This document shows positions 29,476 to 37,722 of a stretch of DNA of 64,000 bases, piece by piece. The stretch's first letter is position 1. The number at the start of each line of letters is the position of its first letter. A program made the position numbers and the translations under genes. Origin of the DNA: Acinetobacter sp. C32I (GTDB lineage: Bacteria > Pseudomonadota > Gammaproteobacteria > Pseudomonadales > Moraxellaceae); contig NZ_CP098480.1 in assembly GCF_023702715.1 (NCBI RefSeq), positions 806,001 to 870,000 of the forward strand, given 5' to 3'. The notes under the pieces were generated by a model. That model was not told where the DNA came from. It was given only the letters and a program-made list of their open reading frames with translations, and searched no databases.

Positions 29476-30708
29476 ATGATGAACAATAATTTAAAGTTTT
29501 TAGCACTGGCTGCTTTGATCAATGGAACATGTTTTTCCATGATTCTCCCTTTACTTGCTCCATTGACACGACAATTGCATTTATCTGAATTTCAAGGTGG
29601 TGTGATTGTTTCCGCAGGGGCAATTTGTATGGCAATTGCATCGATCTGGATTGCGAAAAAGAAAAGTCAGCTATCTCCCAACCAACTCGTCAATTATGGT
29701 TTTTGGGGAATGACCTTTACTTGGGCTATTTTTACCTTGATTCTGTATTTTGGAACACAAGCGATTTTACCCACGTTATTGATTTTTATCTTACTGGTAT
29801 TGAGTCGTGCTTCTACAGGTATTTTTATGGCTTTGCCACAAATTGGTCTGCAAAGCTATGTAATGACACATGCGAGTGAAGCCGCTGATCGTAGCAAGCA
29901 AATGGCTATGTTTGGTGCGATGAATAGTTTTGGGATGATTATCGGCCCGTTTGCAACCTCAGTTTTATTGTTTGGTGGTTTGCTTTTCCCGATGTGGATT
30001 GCTGTGGCTTTACTTGGCTTAGTCAGTATTGCACTCGGCATTTTGTTTAGTAAAAGTCCGCAAGTTCAGGCTGAGTCATTCAATCCGCAACAAGATAAAG
30101 ATAATACACCAGCGAATGAGCCGATTCTGAAGCAAAGTCTGATCTGGTTAACTCTAGGTTTTGTCACTTATGTTGCAATTGTGACTTTAAATATGACGGC
30201 AGGTTTTTATATTCAGGATAAGTTTTATCTCAGTAGCCAACAGAGTGCAGTTTATTTTTCTCAATGCATGTTGGTTGTCGGGGTCTGTTTGGTGCTGACC
30301 CAACTTTTAATCGTGAAAGTGTTTAAACTCAAATTAAATAGTTTGGTGATTATTGGTTTAGTCACAATGTGTTTTGGTCTATTACTTTCACTCTACGCAC
30401 CTACAATTTTTGTGTTTCAGGCCAGTTATATTTTTTATGGTATTTCTGTGGCGTGCTTATTACCTGCATTTACCACAGGCGCTGCTCAAGCCGTATCCCA
30501 GCAATCACAGGTTAAAATGGCAAGTTTTTGTACGGCGACACAGGCATTGGGTTTAATTGTTGGCCCCTTACTCAGTACATTCCTGTACCGTTTTAATGCC
30601 CATTTCCCATTCTATTTATTACTGTTCTTAACCCTATCGATTGGCCTTTATTTTAGTTGGATGTTGATTCGAAAAGAAGGTGAAACTGCATTGCTACTTG
30701 ATGAATAA
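29476..30708 (+). CDS. actD: MFS siderophore exporter (ActD-like)
   Basis: A 410-residue 12-helix MFS protein. The frame is open from 29452, inside the terminator hairpin, so ATG 29476 or 29479 (MNNNLKFLALAAL) is more plausible; the ribosome binding site is poor. Sequence resembles drug-efflux type MFS (GGVIVSAGAICMAIAS, STGIFMALPQIGLQSYVM). In the acinetoferrin operon the last gene, actD, encodes a MFS protein linked to siderophore secretion. A terminator just upstream may make its expression lower or separate. Confidence 0.82.
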   Translation: MMNNNLKFLALAALINGTCFSMILPLLAPLTRQLHLSEFQGGVIVSAGAICMAIASIWIAKKKSQLSPNQLVNYGFWGMTFTWAIFTLILYFGTQAILPTLLIFILLVLSRASTGIFMALPQIGLQSYVMTHASEAADRSKQMAMFGAMNSFGMIIGPFATSVLLFGGLLFPMWIAVALLGLVSIALGILFSKSPQVQAESFNPQQDKDNTPANEPILKQSLIWLTLGFVTYVAIVTLNMTAGFYIQDKFYLSSQQSAVYFSQCMLVVGVCLVLTQLLIVKVFKLKLNSLVIIGLVTMCFGLLLSLYAPTIFVFQASYIFYGISVACLLPAFTTGAAQAVSQQSQVKMASFCTATQALGLIVGPLLSTFLYRFNAHFPFYLLLFLTLSIGLYFSWMLIRKEGETALLLDE

Positions 30709-30908
30709 AAGGGATTTTGGTTAAAAATGACTCATCTTTTTCCTCATAATGCAAGTATTCCGACTGTTTCAGTCATAGATTGCTATGATGAGTCGTCTTT
30801 ATGTTTATTTTTTAACCAGATTTATTTCATTTATTGACGTTTTGGAATTTAACGGGATTTTTTATGTACCCTATAAAACGTCATAACAAGATAGATAAAG
30901 GAGTAAAG

Positions 30909-33032
30909 ATGCTTATTTTTCATGATTATCCTGTTCAAGGCGCACTTTTTGACATGGATGGAACAATGTTTGATACCGAGCGCCTGCGCTTCCAGACATT
31001 GAAACAGGCATCAAAAGAGCTGATTGGACAGGAATTTTCAGATGAATATTTGATGCAGTGTCTCGGCTTAAGTGCGAAAGCATCTGAACAACTGGCACAA
31101 AAGTTTTATGGTACAGATGTTCCTTATACTGCCATTCGCAACCGTGCAGATGAGGTGGAATTAGAGTCTGTGCGTAAAAATGGTGTACCGATTAAAAAAG
31201 GACTGATTCAAGTTCTGGAACGTTTAAGAAAATCAGGTTTGAAAATGGCAGTTGCGACTTCAAGTCGTCGAGCAATTGCAGAAGAATATTTAATTAATGC
31301 CAATGTCTATAAGTTTTTTGATCTGTTGGTCTGTGGGGATGAAGTTGAAAAGGGTAAACCACATCCAGAAATCTTTTTAAAAGCGGCACAAAAACTAAAC
31401 CTACAACCGCAACAATGTTTAATGTTTGAAGATTCGGAAAATGGGATTTGTTCAGCCTATGATGCGGGCGGTATCACGATTTTATTCAAAGATATTAAAG
31501 AACCTAATGATCATATGCTCTCTAAAGCAAATTTCTATTATCAGGACATGTACGACTGTCTGAATGCTTTAGATCAATATATTCCTGAAATAGGTATGCC
31601 ACAGTTGCAGGAGTTATTTCCGCAAAGCATCAATCAATTGACTGTTGGGATTCATGGCTTTGGTGCCATTGGTGGGGGATATGTGGCACAGATATTGTCC
31701 TATTGGGATGGATACACACGCCCAAAACGGATTCTGGCCTCAACCCGAAATCGTCTATATTTAGAATCAGTGAACAGTTTTGGCAGCTATAGTATTCGAT
31801 ATGGCCAGTCTTCATATGATGAGCGTATTGATAATCTCACCGTAATTGATGCTGACAATGAACAGCAGATGTTAGAGATGTATATGCAATCCAGCCTGAT
31901 TGCACTGTGTTTACCAGAACAGGCGATTGAGTCCGAGGCGAAAACGATTGCGAAGGGACTATTAGCCCGTTTTATGTCCGCAGATGCAGATAATAATCAG
32001 CCGATTACCTTTTTGATTATTCTGAATAAAGTGTGCGCAAAATATTTGGTCTTAAAACATATCCGTGAGGCCTTACTGAGCATAACGGATGAAGATATTG
32101 CAGAACATATTTTAAGTGAACACTATTTTTGCGATACCGTGGTCAATCGAATGGTGTCAAAACTGACGGATCAAGCTTTATATCGTCAGCTCAATATCAA
32201 GCATAACTTATTGAAACAATATCAGAATGATCTCAATCCGGAAACGATTGAACTTTCAGATGAAACCGCTCTGACTGAAAAGCAGGAGCAGCAGGTCACA
32301 CATTGTTTAGAAGATATGCGTGGGCAGTTTCAAACAGGGCAATTCCTGCAAAATATGGATCTGATCCTGTTCCACAGTGAAACGGATATGCCGATTTATG
32401 TGGAAAATCGCAGCCCACTATTAAGCAAAATGCGCCAAATGATTTTGGTGGATCAGATTTCTGAGATTCAAATCATTAAAAATCGACTATGGAATGGCTG
32501 TCATGCCATGTTAGCTTGGTATGCCAGTGCACTTGGACATGACACCATTGGTATCGCCATGGCCGATCCAAAAGTCATGAAATATGCAGAGCAGTTGGTC
32601 AACGAAGTTAAATTGGGTTTGGCTAATATGATTCCCAACCAAGCCAAAGAACTGGATCGGATGGCGGAAAGTTTTCTGCATTCTTGCCGAGCTGCCTATA
32701 AAGATCCATGTGAGCGTGTAGCCCGTGATCCGCTTAGAAAACTCAATCTGAATGAGCGTGTTTTAGGCAGTTTAGAGTCTCATGTGCAGCAACAACTTCC
32801 TTACCAGAAGTTAATGCAAGGTGCAATTTATGGCTATGCCTATGCGCTGAAAATGCTTGGGCTGGACGAAATTAAGATTGTAAAACATGTCCAGACCAAT
32901 ATTGAGCATATGGACATTACTGAAAATCAGAAAAAAGCCTTATTAAACCAGCTCTATCACGGGATTCAGGCGCAACTCAATGATAATGCATTCATGGCAC
33001 AGTTGGATGAGTTGAAACCTCTAACTGTATAA
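30909..33032 (+). CDS. mtlD: MtlD, bifunctional mannitol-1-phosphate dehydrogenase/phosphatase
   Basis: A 707-residue fusion. The ATG at 30909 follows AAGGAG, so it is preferred over the upstream frame opening at 30834. Residues 1 to about 220 are a HAD phosphatase: DMDGT with nucleophile Asp15 and Asp17, TSSRR, KGKPHPE and FEDSENGI. The remaining part is a mannitol-1-phosphate dehydrogenase with NAD site GIHGFGAIGGGYVA. This architecture is known from Acinetobacter, where the enzyme reduces fructose-6-phosphate and dephosphorylates the product to make mannitol as an osmoprotectant under salt stress. It is monocistronic. Confidence 0.93.
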   Translation: MLIFHDYPVQGALFDMDGTMFDTERLRFQTLKQASKELIGQEFSDEYLMQCLGLSAKASEQLAQKFYGTDVPYTAIRNRADEVELESVRKNGVPIKKGLIQVLERLRKSGLKMAVATSSRRAIAEEYLINANVYKFFDLLVCGDEVEKGKPHPEIFLKAAQKLNLQPQQCLMFEDSENGICSAYDAGGITILFKDIKEPNDHMLSKANFYYQDMYDCLNALDQYIPEIGMPQLQELFPQSINQLTVGIHGFGAIGGGYVAQILSYWDGYTRPKRILASTRNRLYLESVNSFGSYSIRYGQSSYDERIDNLTVIDADNEQQMLEMYMQSSLIALCLPEQAIESEAKTIAKGLLARFMSADADNNQPITFLIILNKVCAKYLVLKHIREALLSITDEDIAEHILSEHYFCDTVVNRMVSKLTDQALYRQLNIKHNLLKQYQNDLNPETIELSDETALTEKQEQQVTHCLEDMRGQFQTGQFLQNMDLILFHSETDMPIYVENRSPLLSKMRQMILVDQISEIQIIKNRLWNGCHAMLAWYASALGHDTIGIAMADPKVMKYAEQLVNEVKLGLANMIPNQAKELDRMAESFLHSCRAAYKDPCERVARDPLRKLNLNERVLGSLESHVQQQLPYQKLMQGAIYGYAYALKMLGLDEIKIVKHVQTNIEHMDITENQKKALLNQLYHGIQAQLNDNAFMAQLDELKPLTV

Positions 33033-33084
33033 ACGTCTGTACTGACGGTGAATGCGCCTTAACATCTACCTGAGTTTATGTTTG

Positions 33085-33124
33085 AATAACACAACTTTAT
33101 CTATGATGCTGAAGTTGTGTTATT
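33085..33124 (+). other. 13-bp perfect inverted repeat over the 2H phosphoesterase start
   Basis: AATAACACAACTT (33085-33097) and AAGTTGTGTTATT (33112-33124) pair perfectly around a 14-base loop. The right arm contains the apparent GTG start (33117). No T-tract follows, so a terminator is unlikely; an RNA hairpin that masks the start is one possibility. Confidence 0.7.
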
Positions 33125-33740
33125 ACAAGCAGACGCCCAGTTGATTGCGACCGCAATACGCGGTTATCCTGAATGGCATAAGGGACGTTCAGATTATGGG
33201 CTTTGGTATATTGAGATTGATCAACCTGAATTAATTCAATATTTAGATGAAATCCAGGCACAATTTTCTAATCTATTGCTTCCTGCACAGCAACGCCAAT
33301 ATCACATTACTTTATTTGTTTGCGGTTTCTTGCAGCCTACTGTTAAGCAATACGACGATGATTTTCAAATTCAACAATTACAGCAGCAGATCAAGCTAAT
33401 TGAAGCATTACAGCTCAAACCTTTTGAGTTGGAAATCACACAAATTGACAGTTTTAGCAGTGCTTTGTTTCTACAGATTCAAGATCAGCAGGGTGTACTG
33501 GCCCAAATTCGTCAGCAATTTGCTCGTATATCTGAAGAGATCGCAGCACTTGAATATTGTCCACATATTACTTTAGGTTTGTATGGTGAAGCTTGGCCAA
33601 GTGATAGGGTATTACAGCGGATACAACAGCTTTCGTTAAAAACTATGAAGATTCAGGTCAAAAAACTGACTTTCGGCTATTATAAGGCACAGATTTTACA
33701 AGGATTACTGTATCCTTATCAGCAAATTGAACTAGGTTAG
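33117..33740 (+). CDS. 2H phosphoesterase superfamily protein (2'-5' RNA ligase-like)
   Basis: A 207-residue protein with the two His motifs of the 2H superfamily: YHITLFVCG and, about 90 residues later, PHITLGLYG. Relatives hydrolyse or ligate cyclic phosphodiester ends of RNA or nucleotides. The start is uncertain: GTG at 33117 is the most upstream candidate but has no clear ribosome binding site and lies in a hairpin arm; TTG at 33141 is an alternative. Only 2 bases separate its stop from cobU, suggesting coupling to cobalamin nucleotide-loop synthesis, though no such role is known to me. Confidence 0.78.
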   Translation: MLLQADAQLIATAIRGYPEWHKGRSDYGLWYIEIDQPELIQYLDEIQAQFSNLLLPAQQRQYHITLFVCGFLQPTVKQYDDDFQIQQLQQQIKLIEALQLKPFELEITQIDSFSSALFLQIQDQQGVLAQIRQQFARISEEIAALEYCPHITLGLYGEAWPSDRVLQRIQQLSLKTMKIQVKKLTFGYYKAQILQGLLYPYQQIELG

Positions 33741-33742
33741 AT

Positions 33743-34261
33743 ATGTTGCAACTGATTTTAGGTGGGGCGCGCTCAGGTAAAAGTCGTTTGGCAGAACAAA
33801 CCGCCAAAGAGACGGGTTTATCCGTCATTTATATTGCAACGGCGCAGGCCTTAGATGCAGAAATGCAGCAACGTATTGCACATCATCAACAGCAACGTCC
33901 AGCCCATTGGCAAGTGCTTGAAGAACCGATTTATCTGGCAGATCGACTCTTGCAATGCGATCAAGCCAATCAGCTGATTTTGGTCGATTGCCTGACCTTG
34001 TGGCTGACTAATCTTTTATTGGCTGAAGATCCAGCCTTGCAGCAACAACAAATGCAAAAACTATTCGAGGTATTACCGCAACTGCAGTCTCAAATTATTC
34101 TGGTCAGTAATGAAACTGGACTTGGAGTGGTACCGATGGGAGAAATCAGCCGTCGTTTTGTGGATGAAGCAGGGCGTTTGCATCAGACCTTGGGGCAACT
34201 TGCCAATAAAGTCATGTTTTGTGTAGCAGGCTTTCCAATGATTTTAAAAGATGAGAAATAA
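33743..34261 (+). CDS. cobU: CobU, adenosylcobinamide kinase / guanylyltransferase
   Basis: A 172-residue protein. The P-loop GARSGKSR (residues 8-15), IATAQALDAEMQQRIAHHQQQRP with the His pair used for guanylylation, and LILVDCLTLWLTNLL and VSNETGLGVVPMGEISR are standard CobU features. It phosphorylates adenosylcobinamide and attaches GMP, preparing it for CobS. It is followed by cobT with almost no gap. Confidence 0.95.
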   Translation: MLQLILGGARSGKSRLAEQTAKETGLSVIYIATAQALDAEMQQRIAHHQQQRPAHWQVLEEPIYLADRLLQCDQANQLILVDCLTLWLTNLLLAEDPALQQQQMQKLFEVLPQLQSQIILVSNETGLGVVPMGEISRRFVDEAGRLHQTLGQLANKVMFCVAGFPMILKDEK

Positions 34262-34262
34262 C

Positions 34263-35333
34263 ATGACTGAACAAGGACAATGGTTTTTAGCTGCACTACA
34301 ACAACCCGATTTAGATGCCAAACAACAAGCTGAACAACGTCAACTTCAGTTGACCAAACCTACAGGGGCTTTAGGGCAACTTGAGCAGCTTGCCATTCAA
34401 TTGGCGAGCTTACAGGGCACAGTACATCCACAGATTCAACAGCCTTGGATTACGATTTTTGCAGGCGATCATGGGGTGGTTGCAGAAAATATTTCGGCTT
34501 ATCCTCAAGCTGTGACCCGTCAGATGCTGCAAAATTTTGCCTCAGGCGGTGCAGCCATCAGTGTCATTGCCAAACATCATCATGCACATTTACAAGTGGT
34601 GGATTGTGGAACTGTAGGTGAGGCCTATGATTATGTAGGGGTTGAGCGTCATTGCATTCGTGCTGGTACAGCCAATTTCGCTCAACAAGCCGCAATGACG
34701 GAACAAGAATGCTTAGCAGCTTTACAGCTGGGTAAAGACAGCGTTGATCGTGCCAAAGCTCAAGCTGCTGATATTTTTATTGCAGGTGAAATGGGGATTG
34801 GCAATACCTGTTCAGCTTCAGCACTGGCGTGTTTATTATTGAATGAAGGTGCCGCACAACTGACGGGTGTGGGAACAGGAATTAATAATCAACAGCTGCA
34901 ACACAAGATCTCTGTTATTGATCAAGCAGTAAAACGACATCAAGCAGCTGTTGCTGACGATGCTTTAAAAATCTTGGCTGCGGTTGGTGGTTTGGAAATT
35001 GCTGCAATGACGGGTGCCTATATTCGCTGTGCACAACTTGGTTTGCCAATCGTGGTGGATGGTTTTATTAGCTCGGTTGCCGCTTTATGTGCGGTACGCA
35101 TTCAGCCACACAGTCGTGAATGGATGCTGTTTGGACATCAATCGGCTGAATATGGCCATCAGCGTGTGCTAAAAGCCTTAGAAGCTCAGCCTATTTTAAA
35201 TATGAATTTGCGTCTTGGCGAAGGCAGTGGTGCAGGAGCTGCACTGTCGATGCTGCAACTGGCTTGCGTGTTGCATAACCAAATGGCCACCTTTGCTGAA
35301 GCTGCTGTGACAGGTGATAAAGTTGCACCTTGA
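34263..35333 (+). CDS. cobT: CobT, nicotinate-nucleotide-dimethylbenzimidazole phosphoribosyltransferase
   Basis: A 356-residue enzyme with start ATG at 34263; the frame opens 12 bases earlier at 34251, inside cobU. Marks are LTKPTGALGQLEQLA, IFAGDHGVVAENISAYPQAVT, IAGEMGIGNTCSASALA, VGTGINN, and the C-terminal LGEGSGAGAAL with the catalytic Glu. It activates the lower base as alpha-ribazole phosphate. It overlaps cobC by 20 bases. Confidence 0.95.
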   Translation: MTEQGQWFLAALQQPDLDAKQQAEQRQLQLTKPTGALGQLEQLAIQLASLQGTVHPQIQQPWITIFAGDHGVVAENISAYPQAVTRQMLQNFASGGAAISVIAKHHHAHLQVVDCGTVGEAYDYVGVERHCIRAGTANFAQQAAMTEQECLAALQLGKDSVDRAKAQAADIFIAGEMGIGNTCSASALACLLLNEGAAQLTGVGTGINNQQLQHKISVIDQAVKRHQAAVADDALKILAAVGGLEIAAMTGAYIRCAQLGLPIVVDGFISSVAALCAVRIQPHSREWMLFGHQSAEYGHQRVLKALEAQPILNMNLRLGEGSGAGAALSMLQLACVLHNQMATFAEAAVTGDKVAP

Positions 35334-35928
35334 TTTGCTGCGGCATGGTGAAACCACACTCAGCCATACTTTGCGTGGACATCTTGATGATGCCTTGACT
35401 GAACATGGTTGGTTGCAAATGCAATCCACCATTCAGCAGCAGCTTGATGCTCAGGTACAGTGGGATGTGATTATCAGCTCGCCCTTGCAACGCTGCCAAA
35501 AGTTTGCGGCAGCATTAGCCAAACAACTCGAATTGCCCTTACTACTCAATACAGAAATCAAGGAAATGTATTTTGGTGATTGGGAAGGCATGTCTACTCA
35601 AACCATTTATGAAAATGAGCCCGAGTTATTGGCAAATTTCTGGCAATTTCCAACACAATATCATGCCCCGAATGGGGAGTCGTTGCATCAATTCCAACAA
35701 CGTGTCATGCATGGTTTTACTGAAATTTATGTTCAAATGCAGCAACACAACTGGAATAGAGCATTGATTGTGACGCATGGTGGGGTGATTAAGTTGCTGA
35801 CCTGTTTAGCACGTCAGCAAAAGCTGGATGAACTATTAACCATGCCCGCAGAGTTAGGAAAGTTATATGCTTTAAAGCTAACTCAAGTTGACAATCAAAT
35901 TCACTGTTCTGAAAAGACAAAAATCTAG
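35314..35928 (+). CDS. cobC: CobC, alpha-ribazole phosphatase
   Basis: A 204-residue histidine phosphatase. The catalytic motif RHGE is at residues 10-13 (LDLLRHGETTLS), followed by ISSPLQRCQKFA, MYFGDWEGMS and the second His in IVTHGGVIKLL. Position in a cobU-cobT-cobC series supports alpha-ribazole phosphatase over other phosphoglycerate-mutase-like enzymes. Confidence 0.9.
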   Translation: MIKLHLDLLRHGETTLSHTLRGHLDDALTEHGWLQMQSTIQQQLDAQVQWDVIISSPLQRCQKFAAALAKQLELPLLLNTEIKEMYFGDWEGMSTQTIYENEPELLANFWQFPTQYHAPNGESLHQFQQRVMHGFTEIYVQMQQHNWNRALIVTHGGVIKLLTCLARQQKLDELLTMPAELGKLYALKLTQVDNQIHCSEKTKI

Positions 35929-36038
35929 CAGCGATAAAATCATATTCTGTTTCCAGTATTTGCTTGCTTGATGTAATCGAATTGTCATTGCGACTGCCTA
36001 TGATACATGGTATTTCTTGACCTATAAGCAAATCATTC

Positions 36039-37622
36039 ATGAATATATTATTGAAAAGCAGTGTGTTATGCGCAAGCATTGTATTAGCGGCATGTAATAA
36101 CGACGATCACTCAGAATCGAAAACACCACCAGAAAATAACACTGCATCAAAATATTATCAGACCAAAACTCCGTACCAACCGCAACAAGATCTCAAACAA
36201 TATGAAGCCATTCCGCAAGGCTTTCAGCCTGTATTTACAGAACTGGTGGCTCGTCATGGCTCTCGCGGTTTATCCAGTATTAAATATGATTTAGCGCTGT
36301 ATAACCTTTGGAAACAAGCCAAAGCTGAAAATGCACTCACACCTTTAGGCGAAAAGCTGGGAGCAGATTTAGAAAGCATGATGAAAGCCAATATTCTTTT
36401 GGGCTATGGTGTGGATGGCATCCGTCAGTTTGGCTATGGCAATGAAACCATGCAAGGGATTCAGGAGCATCGTGGTATTGCTGATCGCTTATTACAACGC
36501 TTACCAAATCTGTTTAAAACCGCCGTACAACAACCGGCATCAATTTTAGTGCAAAGTTCGGGTGTAGACCGTGCGGTAGATAGCGCCAAGTTTTTTACTG
36601 CTGAATTGATTCAACAGCAACCGCAATTAAAGGCACACATCACCCCAATTTCATACACCAGTTTAGCCAGTAGTAGTGTGCCAACGATTGAAGATGGTGG
36701 GGTGGATCGTTTTAAGCTTTATTTTCATAGTTTGAATAAAGATCAAGATTTAGCACAGCCTTTATCAGGACAACAACAGGCAATTTACGATGCCAGCCAA
36801 GCCTATCAGCATTTTGAAGAAGAGGATGCAGATCTGGTCAATAAGTTAAATGAACTTGCGAAAAATAGTCGTGCTGAACAAGTGGCAAAGAGTGTATTGA
36901 ATCCATTGTTCAAAGCAGAGTTTATTCAAAAGTTGGGAAGCACAGGCTATGTATTTAGCAATACAGGTTCATATAGCGTCACTTCACCTAAAGGTGAGAT
37001 CATCACTGAAAAAGGTAAGGGTAAAAACAGTATAGCCAGTGCTGTGGATGCCGCGGCCTATGTCTATGAGTTATATTCAATATCAGGCGGTATGAAAACT
37101 GAATTGAAAGGTGTTGATTTTGATCAGTATATGCCTGTAGATGCAGCAAAATTTTATGCTGAATTTAACGATGCCAATGATTTTTATAGTAAAGGGCCAA
37201 GTTTTACCGAATCGAAGAACGTCACCAGTGCAATTGCTCAGGGTCTAAAGCAGGACTTATTTAAACAAGTCGATGCGATTGTAGATCATCAGCAAGCACA
37301 TCGTGCGGTATTACGTTTTGCCCATGCCGAAATTATCATTCCATTGGCGACCAGTTTAGAGTTGCACAATATGATGCAACCTTTGCCTTTACGTCAAACC
37401 TATAGCTACAGCAGCAGCGCTTGGCGAGGTGAGGTGGTGTCACCCATGGCAGCGAATCTACAATGGGATATCTATCAAGACAAGCAAGGCACAACCTTGG
37501 TAAAAATGTTCTATAACGAGAAAGAAACGTTGTTTAAGTCGAGTTGTAACTACGCACGTTATAGTACGAACAGTTTTTATTATGACTATTTAAAGCTTAA
37601 ACAATGTTATCAAATTCAATAA
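36039..37622 (+). CDS. Histidine acid phosphatase family lipoprotein (phytase-like)
   Basis: A 527-residue protein with a lipoprotein signal ending LAAC (Cys19), so it is probably membrane-anchored facing the periplasm. The branch-2 histidine phosphatase motif RHGSRG is at residues 72-77, and the distal proton-donor region reads RFAHAEIIIPLA, a HAE form as in multiple-inositol-polyphosphate-phosphatase-like enzymes. It interrupts the cob gene series between cobC and cobS and is followed by its own terminator. The substrate is unknown; a role in phosphate release from sugar or inositol phosphates is a guess from family. Confidence 0.82.
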   Translation: MNILLKSSVLCASIVLAACNNDDHSESKTPPENNTASKYYQTKTPYQPQQDLKQYEAIPQGFQPVFTELVARHGSRGLSSIKYDLALYNLWKQAKAENALTPLGEKLGADLESMMKANILLGYGVDGIRQFGYGNETMQGIQEHRGIADRLLQRLPNLFKTAVQQPASILVQSSGVDRAVDSAKFFTAELIQQQPQLKAHITPISYTSLASSSVPTIEDGGVDRFKLYFHSLNKDQDLAQPLSGQQQAIYDASQAYQHFEEEDADLVNKLNELAKNSRAEQVAKSVLNPLFKAEFIQKLGSTGYVFSNTGSYSVTSPKGEIITEKGKGKNSIASAVDAAAYVYELYSISGGMKTELKGVDFDQYMPVDAAKFYAEFNDANDFYSKGPSFTESKNVTSAIAQGLKQDLFKQVDAIVDHQQAHRAVLRFAHAEIIIPLATSLELHNMMQPLPLRQTYSYSSSAWRGEVVSPMAANLQWDIYQDKQGTTLVKMFYNEKETLFKSSCNYARYSTNSFYYDYLKLKQCYQIQ

Positions 37623-37645
37623 TCTAAGATATTCAGCCTTTTCAT

Positions 37646-37680
37646 TTGGGAATAGCTTGCTATTCCCAATTTTATTTCTT
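37646..37680 (+). terminator. Terminator after the histidine acid phosphatase gene
   Basis: TTGGGAATAG (37646-37655) and CTATTCCCAA (37660-37669) form a perfect 10-bp stem with a CTTG loop, followed by the T-rich TTTTATTTCTT. Confidence 0.85.
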
Positions 37681-37686
37681 CATAAT
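37657..37686 (+). promoter_or_regulatory. Possible cobS promoter overlapping the terminator
   Basis: TTGCTA (37657-37662), an 18-base spacer and CATAAT (37681-37686) form a moderate promoter match 37 bases before cobS. The -35 lies within the terminator stem; this is a weak inference made because cobS otherwise lacks a transcript source. Confidence 0.35.
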
Positions 37687-37722
37687 CCATGCATGATGAA
37701 CCTGATGTGATTGAGAGGTTGC

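Noticed and set aside
33033..33116. Cobalamin riboswitch before the cob genes
   Set aside because: I looked for the conserved B12-box-type core in the short gap after mtlD and did not see it; the gap is too short for the full element.
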